Below are positions 16,983-24,457 of a stretch of 64,000 nt of DNA, in pieces. How positions within the stretch are numbered: the first letter of the stretch is position 1; each line of letters starts with the position of its first letter. The stretch comes from JAZSQZ01 sp045538175 (GTDB taxonomy: Bacteria > Bacillota > Clostridia > Christensenellales > UBA1242). Where the stretch lies: assembly GCA_045538175.1 (NCBI GenBank), contig JAZSQZ010000147.1, positions 1 to 64,000 of the forward strand, given 5' to 3'. The translations under genes and the position numbers were made by a program. A model generated the notes under the pieces. The model saw nothing but the letters and a program-made list of their open reading frames with translations, had not been told where the DNA came from and ran no database searches.

Positions 16983-18185
16983 ATGGCAAAAGCAAAATTT
17001 GATAGGTCTAAGCCACACATTAACATTGGTACAATCGGTCACGTTGACCATGGTAAGACCACTTTAACAGCCGCTATCACAATGTGGTGCTCTGCAAAGG
17101 GTTGGGCTGAAAAAATGAAATATGAAGATATCGATAAGGCTCCAGAAGAAAGAGCTCGTGGTATCACAATCAACACATCACACGTTGAATATCAAACAAA
17201 TAACAGACACTATGCTCACGTTGACTGCCCAGGACACGCTGACTATGTTAAAAACATGATCACAGGTGCTGCTCAAATGGACGGCGCTATCCTTGTTGTT
17301 GCTGCAACAGATGGTCCTATGCCACAAACTCGTGAACATATCCTTCTTGCAAGACAAGTTGGTGTTCCTTATATCGTAGTTTTCATGAATAAGGTTGACC
17401 AAGTTGACGATGCAGAATTACTTGACCTTGTTGAAATGGAAATCAGAGACCTTCTTACAGAATATGGTTTCCCTGGAGACGCAACTCCAATCATCAAAGG
17501 TTCAGCTCTTAAAGCTTTAGAAGCTGCACAAGCTGGAAATCCAGAAGATGCTGCATGTGCTTGCATTAACGAACTTCTTAATGCTGTTGACACATACATT
17601 CCTGAACCACAAAGAGCAACAGACCTTCCTTTCTTAATGCCTGTTGAAGACGTTTTCACAATCACTGGTCGTGGAACAGTTGCAACTGGTAGAGTTGAAA
17701 GAGGTGTTGTTAAGATTGGTGACCAAGTTGATATCGTTGGTATGGGTTCTGAAAAGAACACAGTTATCACTGGTGTTGAAATGTTCAGAAAACTTCTTGA
17801 CCAAGCACAAGCTGGTGACAACGTTGGTTTACTTTTAAGAGGTATCCAAAGAAATGAAATCGAAAGAGGACAAGTTCTTGCAAAACCTGGTTCAATTAAA
17901 CCACACACAAAATTCACAGCTGGTGTTTACGTATTAAAGAAAGAAGAAGGCGGACGTCACACTCCATTCTTTAACGGTTACAGACCACAATTCTATTTCC
18001 GTACAACAGACGTTACAGGTTCAATCGAACTTGAAAAGGGTGTTGAAATGGTTATGCCTGGCGATAACGTTAACATGACAATTTCACTTATCACACCTAT
18101 CGCTATCGAAAAAGGACTTCGTTTTGCTATCCGTGAAGGTGGTAGAACAGTTGGTTCTGGTGTTGTTGCTGAAATTTTAGAGTAA
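16983..18185 (+). CDS. tuf: Elongation factor Tu
   Basis: 400 residues, full length. GTPase that delivers aminoacyl-tRNA to the ribosome. G1 GHVDHGKTT at 19-27, G2 RGITIN, G3 DCPGH, G4 NKVD and the SAL motif in KGSALKAL are intact; domains 2 and 3 are complete. ATG follows AAAGGAG. Separate transcription from the two upstream promoters probably adds to read-through from fusA. Confidence 0.99.
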   Translation: MAKAKFDRSKPHINIGTIGHVDHGKTTLTAAITMWCSAKGWAEKMKYEDIDKAPEERARGITINTSHVEYQTNNRHYAHVDCPGHADYVKNMITGAAQMDGAILVVAATDGPMPQTREHILLARQVGVPYIVVFMNKVDQVDDAELLDLVEMEIRDLLTEYGFPGDATPIIKGSALKALEAAQAGNPEDAACACINELLNAVDTYIPEPQRATDLPFLMPVEDVFTITGRGTVATGRVERGVVKIGDQVDIVGMGSEKNTVITGVEMFRKLLDQAQAGDNVGLLLRGIQRNEIERGQVLAKPGSIKPHTKFTAGVYVLKKEEGGRHTPFFNGYRPQFYFRTTDVTGSIELEKGVEMVMPGDNVNMTISLITPIAIEKGLRFAIREGGRTVGSGVVAEILE

Positions 18186-18204
18186 TTCTAACTAGAAGAA
18201 TATT

Positions 18205-18235
18205 AAAAAGCATAGGGTTTTCCTGTGCTTTTTTT
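18205..18235 (+). terminator. tuf terminator
   Basis: AAGCATAGG / CCTGTGCTT stem with one mismatch and a seven-T tail. Confidence 0.88.
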
Positions 18236-18300
18236 ATTTTCTAAACAATACTGCAATCTAAAAATAAATGCAAATGCTTAACTAAAAACAAAAGACAAAC

Positions 18301-18516
18301 ATGGCATAATCATTTGCTAGAATTCATTTTTTATCTTTAGAAACGCAAGATAAAAAGAAGAAAAAGAGGTGATTAAAACAAATGATAAATATGGCGTAAT
18401 CATTTGCTAGAATTCATTTTTTATCTTTAGAAACGCAAGATAAAAAGGAGAAAAATAGGGGATTAAAACAAATGATAAATATGGCATAATCATTTGCTAG
18501 AATTCATTTTTTATCT
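18301..18516 (+). repeat. 90-bp tandem repeat, 2.4 copies, ending in a promoter
   Basis: Units begin at 18301, 18391 and 18481 with ATGGCRTAATC. Copies 1 and 2 are nearly identical over 90 bp. Copy 3 matches the first 36 bp and then diverges, creating TATAAT at 18517. A poorer match to the end of the unit precedes copy 1. Each full unit holds TTGCTAGAATTC and a 10-bp inverted repeat TTTTTATCTT / AAGATAAAAA with a 9-base loop. No open frame continues through the units. It fills most of the 365-base gap between tuf and the next gene. Confidence 0.9.
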
Positions 18517-18522
18517 TATAAT
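18494..18522 (+). promoter_or_regulatory. Probable promoter of the AI-2E-family transporter gene
   Basis: TTGCTA, 17-base spacer, TATAAT. The -35 lies inside repeat copy 3. The same -35 exists in copies 1 and 2, but there the -10 position reads TTAGAA. Confidence 0.6.
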
Positions 18523-18550
18523 ATTACTAACAAATAGTAGAGGTAGAAGT

Positions 18551-19957
18551 ATGCTTGATCATTTCTCAAATCAACCAACAAGTAGACCTAATCGTTTCCT
18601 TTGGTTGTTTTTGGCATTATTTTTTGCAATTTCTTTAAGCAATTTGGTTGGTCCTTATATGACCAATATTTTTAATGGCTTACTATCTGGTATCACACCG
18701 GTTTTGATTGCTATTGTTGTAGCATTTATTTGTTATCGTCTTGTAGATTTGATTGAAAAGACTATACTTAAAAACGCATTTAAAAAATCAAAACATAAAC
18801 TTGCTTTTAAAAGATTGATTTCTCTTTCAATTGTCACTCTTTTGATTGTTGGTTTCCTTGTACTTGTAGGATACATTGTTGTTCCTAAAGTTATTGAAGT
18901 TATTAGAGAAATTACAGGCAACGAATCTCAATATTATATTGATAAAGTTACAGTAGAAATTCAAGATGTTATCAAAAATTGGTTTGGCGCTGAAGTTGAG
19001 ATCAACATTCAAAGCTTGATTGATACAATTACTGAATATATCAACACAATGCTTGGTTCATTGAAAGACTTATTGCAACTATCATCAACTATTGTAAGTG
19101 GTTTGTTTGCAGTTGTTACAGGTTTAATCTTTGCTGTACTTATGTTAAAAGACAAAGAAAAAATTTCTGGTTTCTTTAGAAGATATACATATGCAAACTT
19201 TAAAAGAGAAAAAGCAGACGAACTTTGTGTTATTACAAAGAAATCAAATGATATCCTTTTTGATTACTTCATAAGCAAAATTATTGAGTTTGCAATCTTG
19301 TTTGCATTAACCGGTGTACTTTATATGATACTTGACACAAAGTACGCTTGGGAACTTGCTTTTATTGTTGCATTGTTCAACTTTATCCCTTACTTTGGTG
19401 TTATCATTGGTTTAATACCTACCGTACTTATTGTTACGGTATTTAACTCTCTTACACTTGCTTTATATGTTGTTTTGTACACTGCAATATTATTTGTTTT
19501 TATCACAACATTTGTCACACCTTTCATTACCGGAGCAAAAATCAAAGTCAGTGGACTTGTCGTTGGTGCTTCAATCTTGGTTGGGGGTGCTATGTTTGGT
19601 ATGATGGGTATGTTGCTTGCACCACCTATTGTTTCAATCATTAGTATTGTTGTTAACGAAGGTATTGAAGTTAAAGAAAACAAAGTTAAGTATTTAAGAG
19701 AACTTAAAGAAGAACACGATAGACAATTACAACTCGAACAAGAAAGAAGATTTACAGTCGAAAACAACGCTACTGACGACGAAGAAGTCGAAGGTAGGGG
19801 AATGGCTGATATTGTTGAAGAAAAGTCTGAGGAGTCTAAAAAAACGGTTAAAAAGACGACCACAAAAACAAAAGCGGCTGAAGGTGATAATAAAAAAACT
19901 AAAACCACCACAAAAAAGACTACTACTAAAAAGGTAGAAAAAACTAATAAAGAATAA
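18551..19957 (+). CDS. AI-2E family transporter (PerM/UPF0118 type membrane protein)
   Basis: 468 residues. Hydrophobic segments near residues 20-65 and 75-100, a soluble region of amphipathic helices, and a C-terminal block of five or so membrane segments ending near LLAPPIVSIISIVV match the AI-2E/PerM exporter family. The substrate is unknown; in various members it is autoinducer-2, Na+/H+ or other solutes. The last roughly 100 residues are an unusual cytoplasmic tail, first acidic then very Lys/Thr-rich (repeated KKTTTK). ATG at 18551 is chosen because AGAGGT lies upstream and the longer frame starts inside the promoter. trpS follows after 11 bases. Confidence 0.85.
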   Translation: MLDHFSNQPTSRPNRFLWLFLALFFAISLSNLVGPYMTNIFNGLLSGITPVLIAIVVAFICYRLVDLIEKTILKNAFKKSKHKLAFKRLISLSIVTLLIVGFLVLVGYIVVPKVIEVIREITGNESQYYIDKVTVEIQDVIKNWFGAEVEINIQSLIDTITEYINTMLGSLKDLLQLSSTIVSGLFAVVTGLIFAVLMLKDKEKISGFFRRYTYANFKREKADELCVITKKSNDILFDYFISKIIEFAILFALTGVLYMILDTKYAWELAFIVALFNFIPYFGVIIGLIPTVLIVTVFNSLTLALYVVLYTAILFVFITTFVTPFITGAKIKVSGLVVGASILVGGAMFGMMGMLLAPPIVSIISIVVNEGIEVKENKVKYLRELKEEHDRQLQLEQERRFTVENNATDDEEVEGRGMADIVEEKSEESKKTVKKTTTKTKAAEGDNKKTKTTTKKTTTKKVEKTNKE

Positions 19958-19968
19958 AAGGTTATATT

Positions 19969-20961
19969 ATGGAAAAACAAATTTTATATAGTGCTACTAA
20001 ACCTACCGGAAAACTTACACTTGGAAATTATATTGGTGCTATAAAATCTTGGAGAGAAATGCAAGAAAACAACAACTGTTTGTTTTGTGTTGCAGACCTT
20101 CACTCTCTTACCATAGATATAGATAAAAAAGAACTTAATGATAATACTTACAGTCAACTTGCAACTTTTCTTGCTTTTGGACTTGACCCTAAAAAGAGTA
20201 TTATTTATGTTCAATCACACGTTCACGAACACGCTGAACTTGGCTGGATTATGAATTGCACAACTTACTTTGGTGAAGCTTCTAGAATGACACAATTTAA
20301 AGACGCTAAGGCAAAAAACAAAAATATCACAGTTGGACTTTTTGTTTATCCTATGCTTATGGCAGCAGATATTTTATTATATGATACAGCAGTCGTTCCT
20401 GTTGGTATTGACCAAATGCAACACGTCGAAATTGCAAGGGATATTGCTGAAAGGTTTAACTCAAAGTATGGCAACACATTTGTTGTACCTAAAGGCGTTG
20501 TACCAAAGAGTGGTGCAAAAATCATGGGACTCCTTGACCCAACCAAAAAGATGGCAAAGTCAGGTGATAACGATAATGATGTTATCTATATTGAAGATGA
20601 TGATGACACAATTAGAAGAAAGTTTAAAAGAGCTGTAACTGATAGTGAAAATTCTATTAAATATAGCGAAACAAAACCAGGCGTATCAAACCTACTTACA
20701 ATTTATTCTGCAATGAAAAATATTACTATTGAAGAAGCAGAACAACATTTTGTCGGTTGTGGATATGGAGAACTTAAAACACAAACTGCAGAAGCAGTTA
20801 TCGAAGTTTTAACACCTGTAAGAAACAAACTTCAAGAGTTGAAGCAAAATAGGGCATACCTTGATGAAGTTGCAAGAGAAGGCGCAAGAAGAGCTAGCGA
20901 ACTTGCAAGAAGAAAACTTGAGAAGGTTTATAAAAAAGTAGGATTAGTTTTAGGAAAATAA
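19969..20961 (+). CDS. trpS: Tryptophan--tRNA ligase
   Basis: 330 residues. Class I aminoacyl-tRNA synthetase charging tRNA-Trp. The HIGH-type motif appears as TLGN in PTGKLTLGNYIGA and the KMSKS loop as KKMAKSG. GIDQMQHVEIARDIAERFN is typical for the family. It is probably co-transcribed with the transporter gene. Confidence 0.97.
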   Translation: MEKQILYSATKPTGKLTLGNYIGAIKSWREMQENNNCLFCVADLHSLTIDIDKKELNDNTYSQLATFLAFGLDPKKSIIYVQSHVHEHAELGWIMNCTTYFGEASRMTQFKDAKAKNKNITVGLFVYPMLMAADILLYDTAVVPVGIDQMQHVEIARDIAERFNSKYGNTFVVPKGVVPKSGAKIMGLLDPTKKMAKSGDNDNDVIYIEDDDDTIRRKFKRAVTDSENSIKYSETKPGVSNLLTIYSAMKNITIEEAEQHFVGCGYGELKTQTAEAVIEVLTPVRNKLQELKQNRAYLDEVAREGARRASELARRKLEKVYKKVGLVLGK

Positions 20962-20962
20962 A

Positions 20963-20993
20963 AAAAGACACGAATTTGTCGTGTCTTTTTTTT
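20963..20993. terminator. Bidirectional terminator between trpS and the cysteine-rich peptide gene
   Basis: GACACGA / TCGTGTC stem with A-run on the left and T-run on the right; it can serve trpS (+) and the convergent small gene (-). Confidence 0.88.
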
Positions 20994-20994
20994 G

Positions 20995-21180
20995 TTAAAA
21001 AAATCTGTTTTGACAGTTGCAGGTATTGCAGCTGCAGTTGTTGTTGCAACCACAAGAGTTGTTTGATAGGGCAAGAAGCAAAAGTAATAAAAAGTTTGTG
21101 TTGTTGTTAAGGTCTGTGTCTGTTGCAGATGTAAAAATTGAGATAAGCAAAATTAAGATTATGTATAAAGTATTATTCAT
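20995..21180 (-). CDS. Small membrane protein with a metallothionein-like CXC tail
   Basis: 61 residues. An N-terminal hydrophobic helix (about 5-19), a polar stretch, a second hydrophobic run of six Leu (about 30-38), then a tail with six Cys: 43, 45, 49, 51, 54 and 56, giving three CXC motifs. The gene is supported by AAGGAGAG 5-6 bases before ATG, a promoter on this strand (TTGATG-N17-TATAAT) and the shared terminator. It is divergent from an ArsR-family regulator, the layout of smtA/smtB metallothionein loci. Metal binding is inference. A small spore-coat protein of the hydrophobic/CGC type is the main alternative. Confidence 0.65.
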   Translation of the reverse strand: MNNTLYIILILLISIFTSATDTDLNNNTNFLLLLLLALSNNSCGCNNNCSCNTCNCQNRFF

Positions 21181-21201
21181 AAAAACTCTCCTTTCTTTTT
21201 T

Positions 21202-21230
21202 ATTATAATTTTATTGTTATTTTTCATCAA
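21202..21230 (-). promoter_or_regulatory. Promoter of the CXC-tail membrane protein
   Basis: On the minus strand TTGATG, 17-base spacer, TATAAT; the start of transcription would be near 21195. Confidence 0.7.
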
Positions 21231-21239
21231 AATATGCCA

Positions 21240-21253
21240 TCAAAAAATTTTGA
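21240..21253. promoter_or_regulatory. Candidate ArsR operator palindrome
   Basis: TCAAAAAATTTTGA is a perfect 14-bp palindrome between the two divergent promoters; it overlaps the -35 of the regulator promoter. A further TCAAAA half-site lies at 21227-21232, in the other promoter. An A/T-rich palindrome can arise by chance, so this is tentative. Confidence 0.4.
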
Positions 21254-21278
21254 CCATAAAAAATAAAATTGTTAAAGT
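21250..21278 (+). promoter_or_regulatory. Promoter of the ArsR-family gene
   Basis: TTGACC, 17-base spacer, TAAAGT. Confidence 0.6.
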
Positions 21279-21295
21279 TTTATTGGAGTAAAATT

Positions 21296-21664
21296 ATGGA
21301 CGAAAACAAGATATTATTTTTAGATGAAAAAACCCTTAGTAACTTGCAGTATTATATGCCTAAAAATTCGGTTTTGCAACAAATGGCAAATTTTTTTGGA
21401 GTGTTTTCAGATGAAACAAGATTGAAGATTTTGTCTGCTTTGTCGATTTCAAAAATGTGCGTAAATGACCTTTCTGTTTCTTTAAACCTTAATCAAACAA
21501 CAGTTTCTCATCAACTAAGGATACTTAAAAGCATTGGGGCAGTGGAAGATATTAGATGTGGAAAAGTGATTTATTATAACATTGCAAACAATACTATAAA
21601 TGAAGTTATGTTATATGGGGTAGACTATATTTTTGGTAAAAATATGGAAGACATAAGGGCATAA
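21296..21664 (+). CDS. ArsR/SmtB-family winged-helix transcriptional regulator
   Basis: 122 residues. The core ETRLKILSALSISKMCVNDL, then LNQTTVSHQLRILKSIGAV and a wing with RCGKVIYYNI, is typical of ArsR/SmtB repressors. In metal sensors the helix before the recognition helix carries ELCVCDL; here only the first Cys is kept (KMCVNDL), with another Cys in the wing. The alpha-5 His/Asp zinc site of SmtB is not evident, so the ligand cannot be predicted. Start: TTGGAG 7 bases upstream of ATG at 21296. It is divergent from the CXC-tail membrane protein, which it may control along with itself. Confidence 0.88.
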   Translation: MDENKILFLDEKTLSNLQYYMPKNSVLQQMANFFGVFSDETRLKILSALSISKMCVNDLSVSLNLNQTTVSHQLRILKSIGAVEDIRCGKVIYYNIANNTINEVMLYGVDYIFGKNMEDIRA

Positions 21665-21711
21665 CTCTTTTTGGTCAAAGTGACTAAAATATTTAATAAC
21701 AACAATTTTGT

Positions 21712-21740
21712 TTGAAAAAAGTCTTAGGGTTTGGTAAAAT
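21712..21740 (+). promoter_or_regulatory. Promoter of the methyltransferase gene
   Basis: TTGAAA, 17-base spacer, TAAAAT. Confidence 0.6.
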
Positions 21741-21762
21741 AAAAGTGTTATAAGGGGGCATT

Positions 21763-22524
21763 ATGTGGTTTGAGGACTTAAGAAAAGAATTTACCGATCC
21801 ATATGATAAGAAAAACAATTTTTATTTAAGACTTGAAGCAATGGCAAGATACCTTTTCTGTAAAGACTTTATTAAAGACAAAGGAATTGATGAAGTTGTT
21901 GATATCGGCTTTGCAAATGGCTATGGTTGTGAAATTATGGCAGGCGCAGCATATCACGTTTATGGTACAGAAACAAGGGACGACCTTGCAGATGACGCAA
22001 AAGAAAATTTGGTTAAAAACAATGTAAACAATGTTACATATTTCCCAAAGGAAATTAGTATTGAAAAAGGTGCACTTCCTGAAAAGAAGTATGACTTGAT
22101 TACTTGTATCCAAACTTTGGCTTATATTGAAAATCCTGAAAAGGCTTTAGAAAATATCTACAATTCCTTAAATGATGGTGGATATCTTATTGTTGCTGTG
22201 CCAAATGCAAAGTTTGAACCAATTTTAGCAAATGGTAAATCAGCATATAAAAACAGATTACACTCCTTTAGTTTTAATCAAGCTGAAAAACTTATTAAAG
22301 ATAAGGGATTTAACATCGTAGAAAAATTTGGACAAGCACTTACTGTAAAACTTCTTAATCGTGAGTTTGAGCTTATCGATTCTTATGACTTTAGTGAAAA
22401 AGCAATCAAGAATTATCTTAAACAAGATAAAGACGCTCTAGAGTTTTTCTCAAGACTTCTTGCTTACCCTGTAAAAGGTGAGTGTCAAAAATCAAATAGT
22501 ATCATATTTGTATGTCAAAAATAA
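21763..22524 (+). CDS. Class I SAM-dependent methyltransferase
   Basis: 253 residues. Methyltransferase_11/25-like fold: motif I is VVDIGFANGYG (about 45-55), an acidic residue follows in the next strand (YGTETRDD), and the strand YDLITCIQTLAYIENPEKA plus GGYLIVAVPN give motifs post-I to III. The substrate is not predictable; no biosynthetic partner is adjacent. The gene has its own promoter and terminator, with a strong AGGGGG-like site before ATG. Confidence 0.85.
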   Translation: MWFEDLRKEFTDPYDKKNNFYLRLEAMARYLFCKDFIKDKGIDEVVDIGFANGYGCEIMAGAAYHVYGTETRDDLADDAKENLVKNNVNNVTYFPKEISIEKGALPEKKYDLITCIQTLAYIENPEKALENIYNSLNDGGYLIVAVPNAKFEPILANGKSAYKNRLHSFSFNQAEKLIKDKGFNIVEKFGQALTVKLLNREFELIDSYDFSEKAIKNYLKQDKDALEFFSRLLAYPVKGECQKSNSIIFVCQK

Positions 22525-22527
22525 TAT

Positions 22528-22557
22528 AAACCCAACGAAAGTTGGGTTTTATTTTTT
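22528..22557 (+). terminator. Methyltransferase gene terminator
   Basis: AAACCCAAC / GTTGGGTTT stem closed by a GAAA tetraloop, then T-rich tail. Confidence 0.92.
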
Positions 22558-22576
22558 AAAAAATCTATATATTCTA

Positions 22577-22605
22577 TTTAAACATTATTTGTTTTGGTGT
22601 ATAAT
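22577..22605 (+). promoter_or_regulatory. uvrC promoter, abutting the start codon
   Basis: TTTAAA, 17-base spacer, TATAAT at 22600-22605. Transcription should start at 22611-22613, that is on the ATG (22612). No ribosome binding site precedes the ATG, so the mRNA is predicted to be leaderless. Confidence 0.6.
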
Positions 22606-22611
22606 AAACTT

Positions 22612-24420
22612 ATGGATATAAATTACATTAAAGAAAAGGTTAACAGTTTGCCAACAACGAGTGGTGTATATGTTATGAAGGATAAGGACCTAAATATAAT
22701 ATATATCGGTAAGGCAAAGAATTTAAAAAACAGAGTTAGTCAGTATTTTATAAATAACAAAAAACAAATCAAAGTTAGCAGTATGGTCAAAAATGTTTTT
22801 GATTTTGACTATATTTTAACAAACTCTGAACTCGACGCCCTTTTACTTGAATGTAATTTAATAAAAAAACATCAACCATATTATAATATTCTTTTAAAAG
22901 ATGGAAAGAATTTTCCTTATATAAGAATTGATTTTAGACAAGATTTTCCAAAACTAGAGATTGTAAGAAAGCTTAAAAAAGACAAAGCTAAATATTTTGG
23001 TCCTTATTTTTCTGGAGTAAGTGCAGGTGAAATTATAAAAGCAATCAACTTTGCTTACCCTATAAGAATTTGCAACAAAAACATTAAAGAAGGTAAGTGT
23101 GAGAAAAAAGATTGTTTATATCACTCACTTGGGCTTTGTTCTGCACCTTGTATTGGAAAAATTTCAAAGGTTGAGTATGCAAAAATTATGGATAAGGTTT
23201 GTGATTTTCTAAACGGTAAAGACGACACCTTATACGATATATTGCAACAAAAAATGCAAAATGCAGTTTCACTTGAAAACTTTGAGTTAGCGATAAAACT
23301 AAGAGATACAAGTTTTATGTTGGATAGACTAAAAGAAAGAACCGTTGCATCTCTTTCAAAAGTTAAAGATGTTGATATTTTTGGTTTTGCAGAAAATGAA
23401 GTAAGTCTTGCTGTTTCTGTTTTGATTGTTAGAAGTGGTAAGATGATTGGCGAAAAAAATTATAATGTAATAAACACAGGCGAAAACAAAGAAGAGATAC
23501 TTTCATCTTTTTTAACTCAATATTATATGGAAAACTTTGTTATGCCAAAACAAATTATACTTCCTTTTGAGTGTGATGAAGTTACAAATAAGTTTTTAAA
23601 TTCCACAACAGCAATAGATATTGTTGTGCCTAAAAAGGGTGTAAACTTTGACCTTGTAAAACAAGCAAATAGTAACGCAAGTGAGTTTTTATATAAGAGC
23701 ATTGAGAGTGAAACAAAAGAGTACAACAAATCAATTGGTGCAATCGAAGAGTTAAAAAACAAATTGTCACTTAGGACTGTGCCACATCGTATGGAGTGTT
23801 ATGATATTTCAAACATATCTGGCACAAACTCTGTTTGCAGTATGACGGTATTTATAAATGGTAAAAAAGCAAACTCGCACTATAGAAGATTTAAGATAAA
23901 AACAGTTGTAGGCCCTAACGATTTTGCAAGCCTAAAAGAAGCAATTTCAAGACGATTAGAACGCCTCAACACAAAGGATATTAGTTTTGGGTCAATTCCT
24001 AATCTTATAGTGATTGATGGCGGTAAGGGGCAAATTGGGGCTTGTAGAGAGATGATAAAATCATACAACCCTGAAATTGATGTAATAAGTTTGGCTGAAA
24101 GAGAAGAAGAAGTTTTTGTTGAAGAAAGCAAAGATTCTATTATTTTAAGCAAAGATAGTTTTGGTTTAAAACTATTACAAGCAATAAGAGATGAAGCGCA
24201 TAGGTTTGCCTTAACATATCATAGATTGCTAAGAAACAAGGCACAAACTGAAAGTGTGCTTGACGAAATTGACGGACTTGGTAAAGTTAAGAAAAAAGCG
24301 TTACTTGAAAAATTTAAGTCGGTTAAAAAGATAAAGGAAGCAACCCTAGACGACCTTACAAAAGTTGAAGGTATAAGTTTAGCCCTTGCAAATAAAATAC
24401 AAAATAAATTAAATAATTAA
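22612..24420 (+). CDS. uvrC: UvrABC system protein C (excinuclease subunit)
   Basis: 602 residues. Makes both incisions in nucleotide excision repair. Domains in order: GIY-YIG nuclease (SGVYVMKDKDLNIIYIGKAKN, near the N-terminus, here split by a few residues), a Cys-rich element with CEKKDC and CSAPCIG, a UVR motif for UvrB binding (about 205-240), the RNase H-like nuclease (ECYDISNISG, LIVIDGGKGQ) and a C-terminal helix-hairpin-helix pair. It begins the long uvrC-to-pfkA run. The start is probably leaderless. Confidence 0.97.
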   Translation: MDINYIKEKVNSLPTTSGVYVMKDKDLNIIYIGKAKNLKNRVSQYFINNKKQIKVSSMVKNVFDFDYILTNSELDALLLECNLIKKHQPYYNILLKDGKNFPYIRIDFRQDFPKLEIVRKLKKDKAKYFGPYFSGVSAGEIIKAINFAYPIRICNKNIKEGKCEKKDCLYHSLGLCSAPCIGKISKVEYAKIMDKVCDFLNGKDDTLYDILQQKMQNAVSLENFELAIKLRDTSFMLDRLKERTVASLSKVKDVDIFGFAENEVSLAVSVLIVRSGKMIGEKNYNVINTGENKEEILSSFLTQYYMENFVMPKQIILPFECDEVTNKFLNSTTAIDIVVPKKGVNFDLVKQANSNASEFLYKSIESETKEYNKSIGAIEELKNKLSLRTVPHRMECYDISNISGTNSVCSMTVFINGKKANSHYRRFKIKTVVGPNDFASLKEAISRRLERLNTKDISFGSIPNLIVIDGGKGQIGACREMIKSYNPEIDVISLAEREEEVFVEESKDSIILSKDSFGLKLLQAIRDEAHRFALTYHRLLRNKAQTESVLDEIDGLGKVKKKALLEKFKSVKKIKEATLDDLTKVEGISLALANKIQNKLNN

Positions 24421-24428
24421 AACAAAGA

Positions 24429-24457
24429 TATGCATATATTTAAGTATGCATATTTTT
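24429..24457 (+). terminator. Weak hairpin with T-run overlapping the next gene start
   Basis: Two TATGCATA elements separated by about 8 bases, followed by five T. It overlaps the ATG at 24446. It could reduce read-through from uvrC or mask the translation start; low certainty. Confidence 0.3.

Noticed and set aside
17369..17917. 182-codon open frame antisense to tuf
   Set aside because: It is a mirror of the strongly biased tuf codons, with no ribosome binding site and no family resemblance. The same applies to long antisense frames in fusA (14804-15289), the transporter gene (19390-19980) and the VirB6-like gene (62425-62940).
18301..18516. CRISPR-like array
   Set aside because: The 90-bp units are directly adjacent with no unique spacers, and there are no cas genes nearby.
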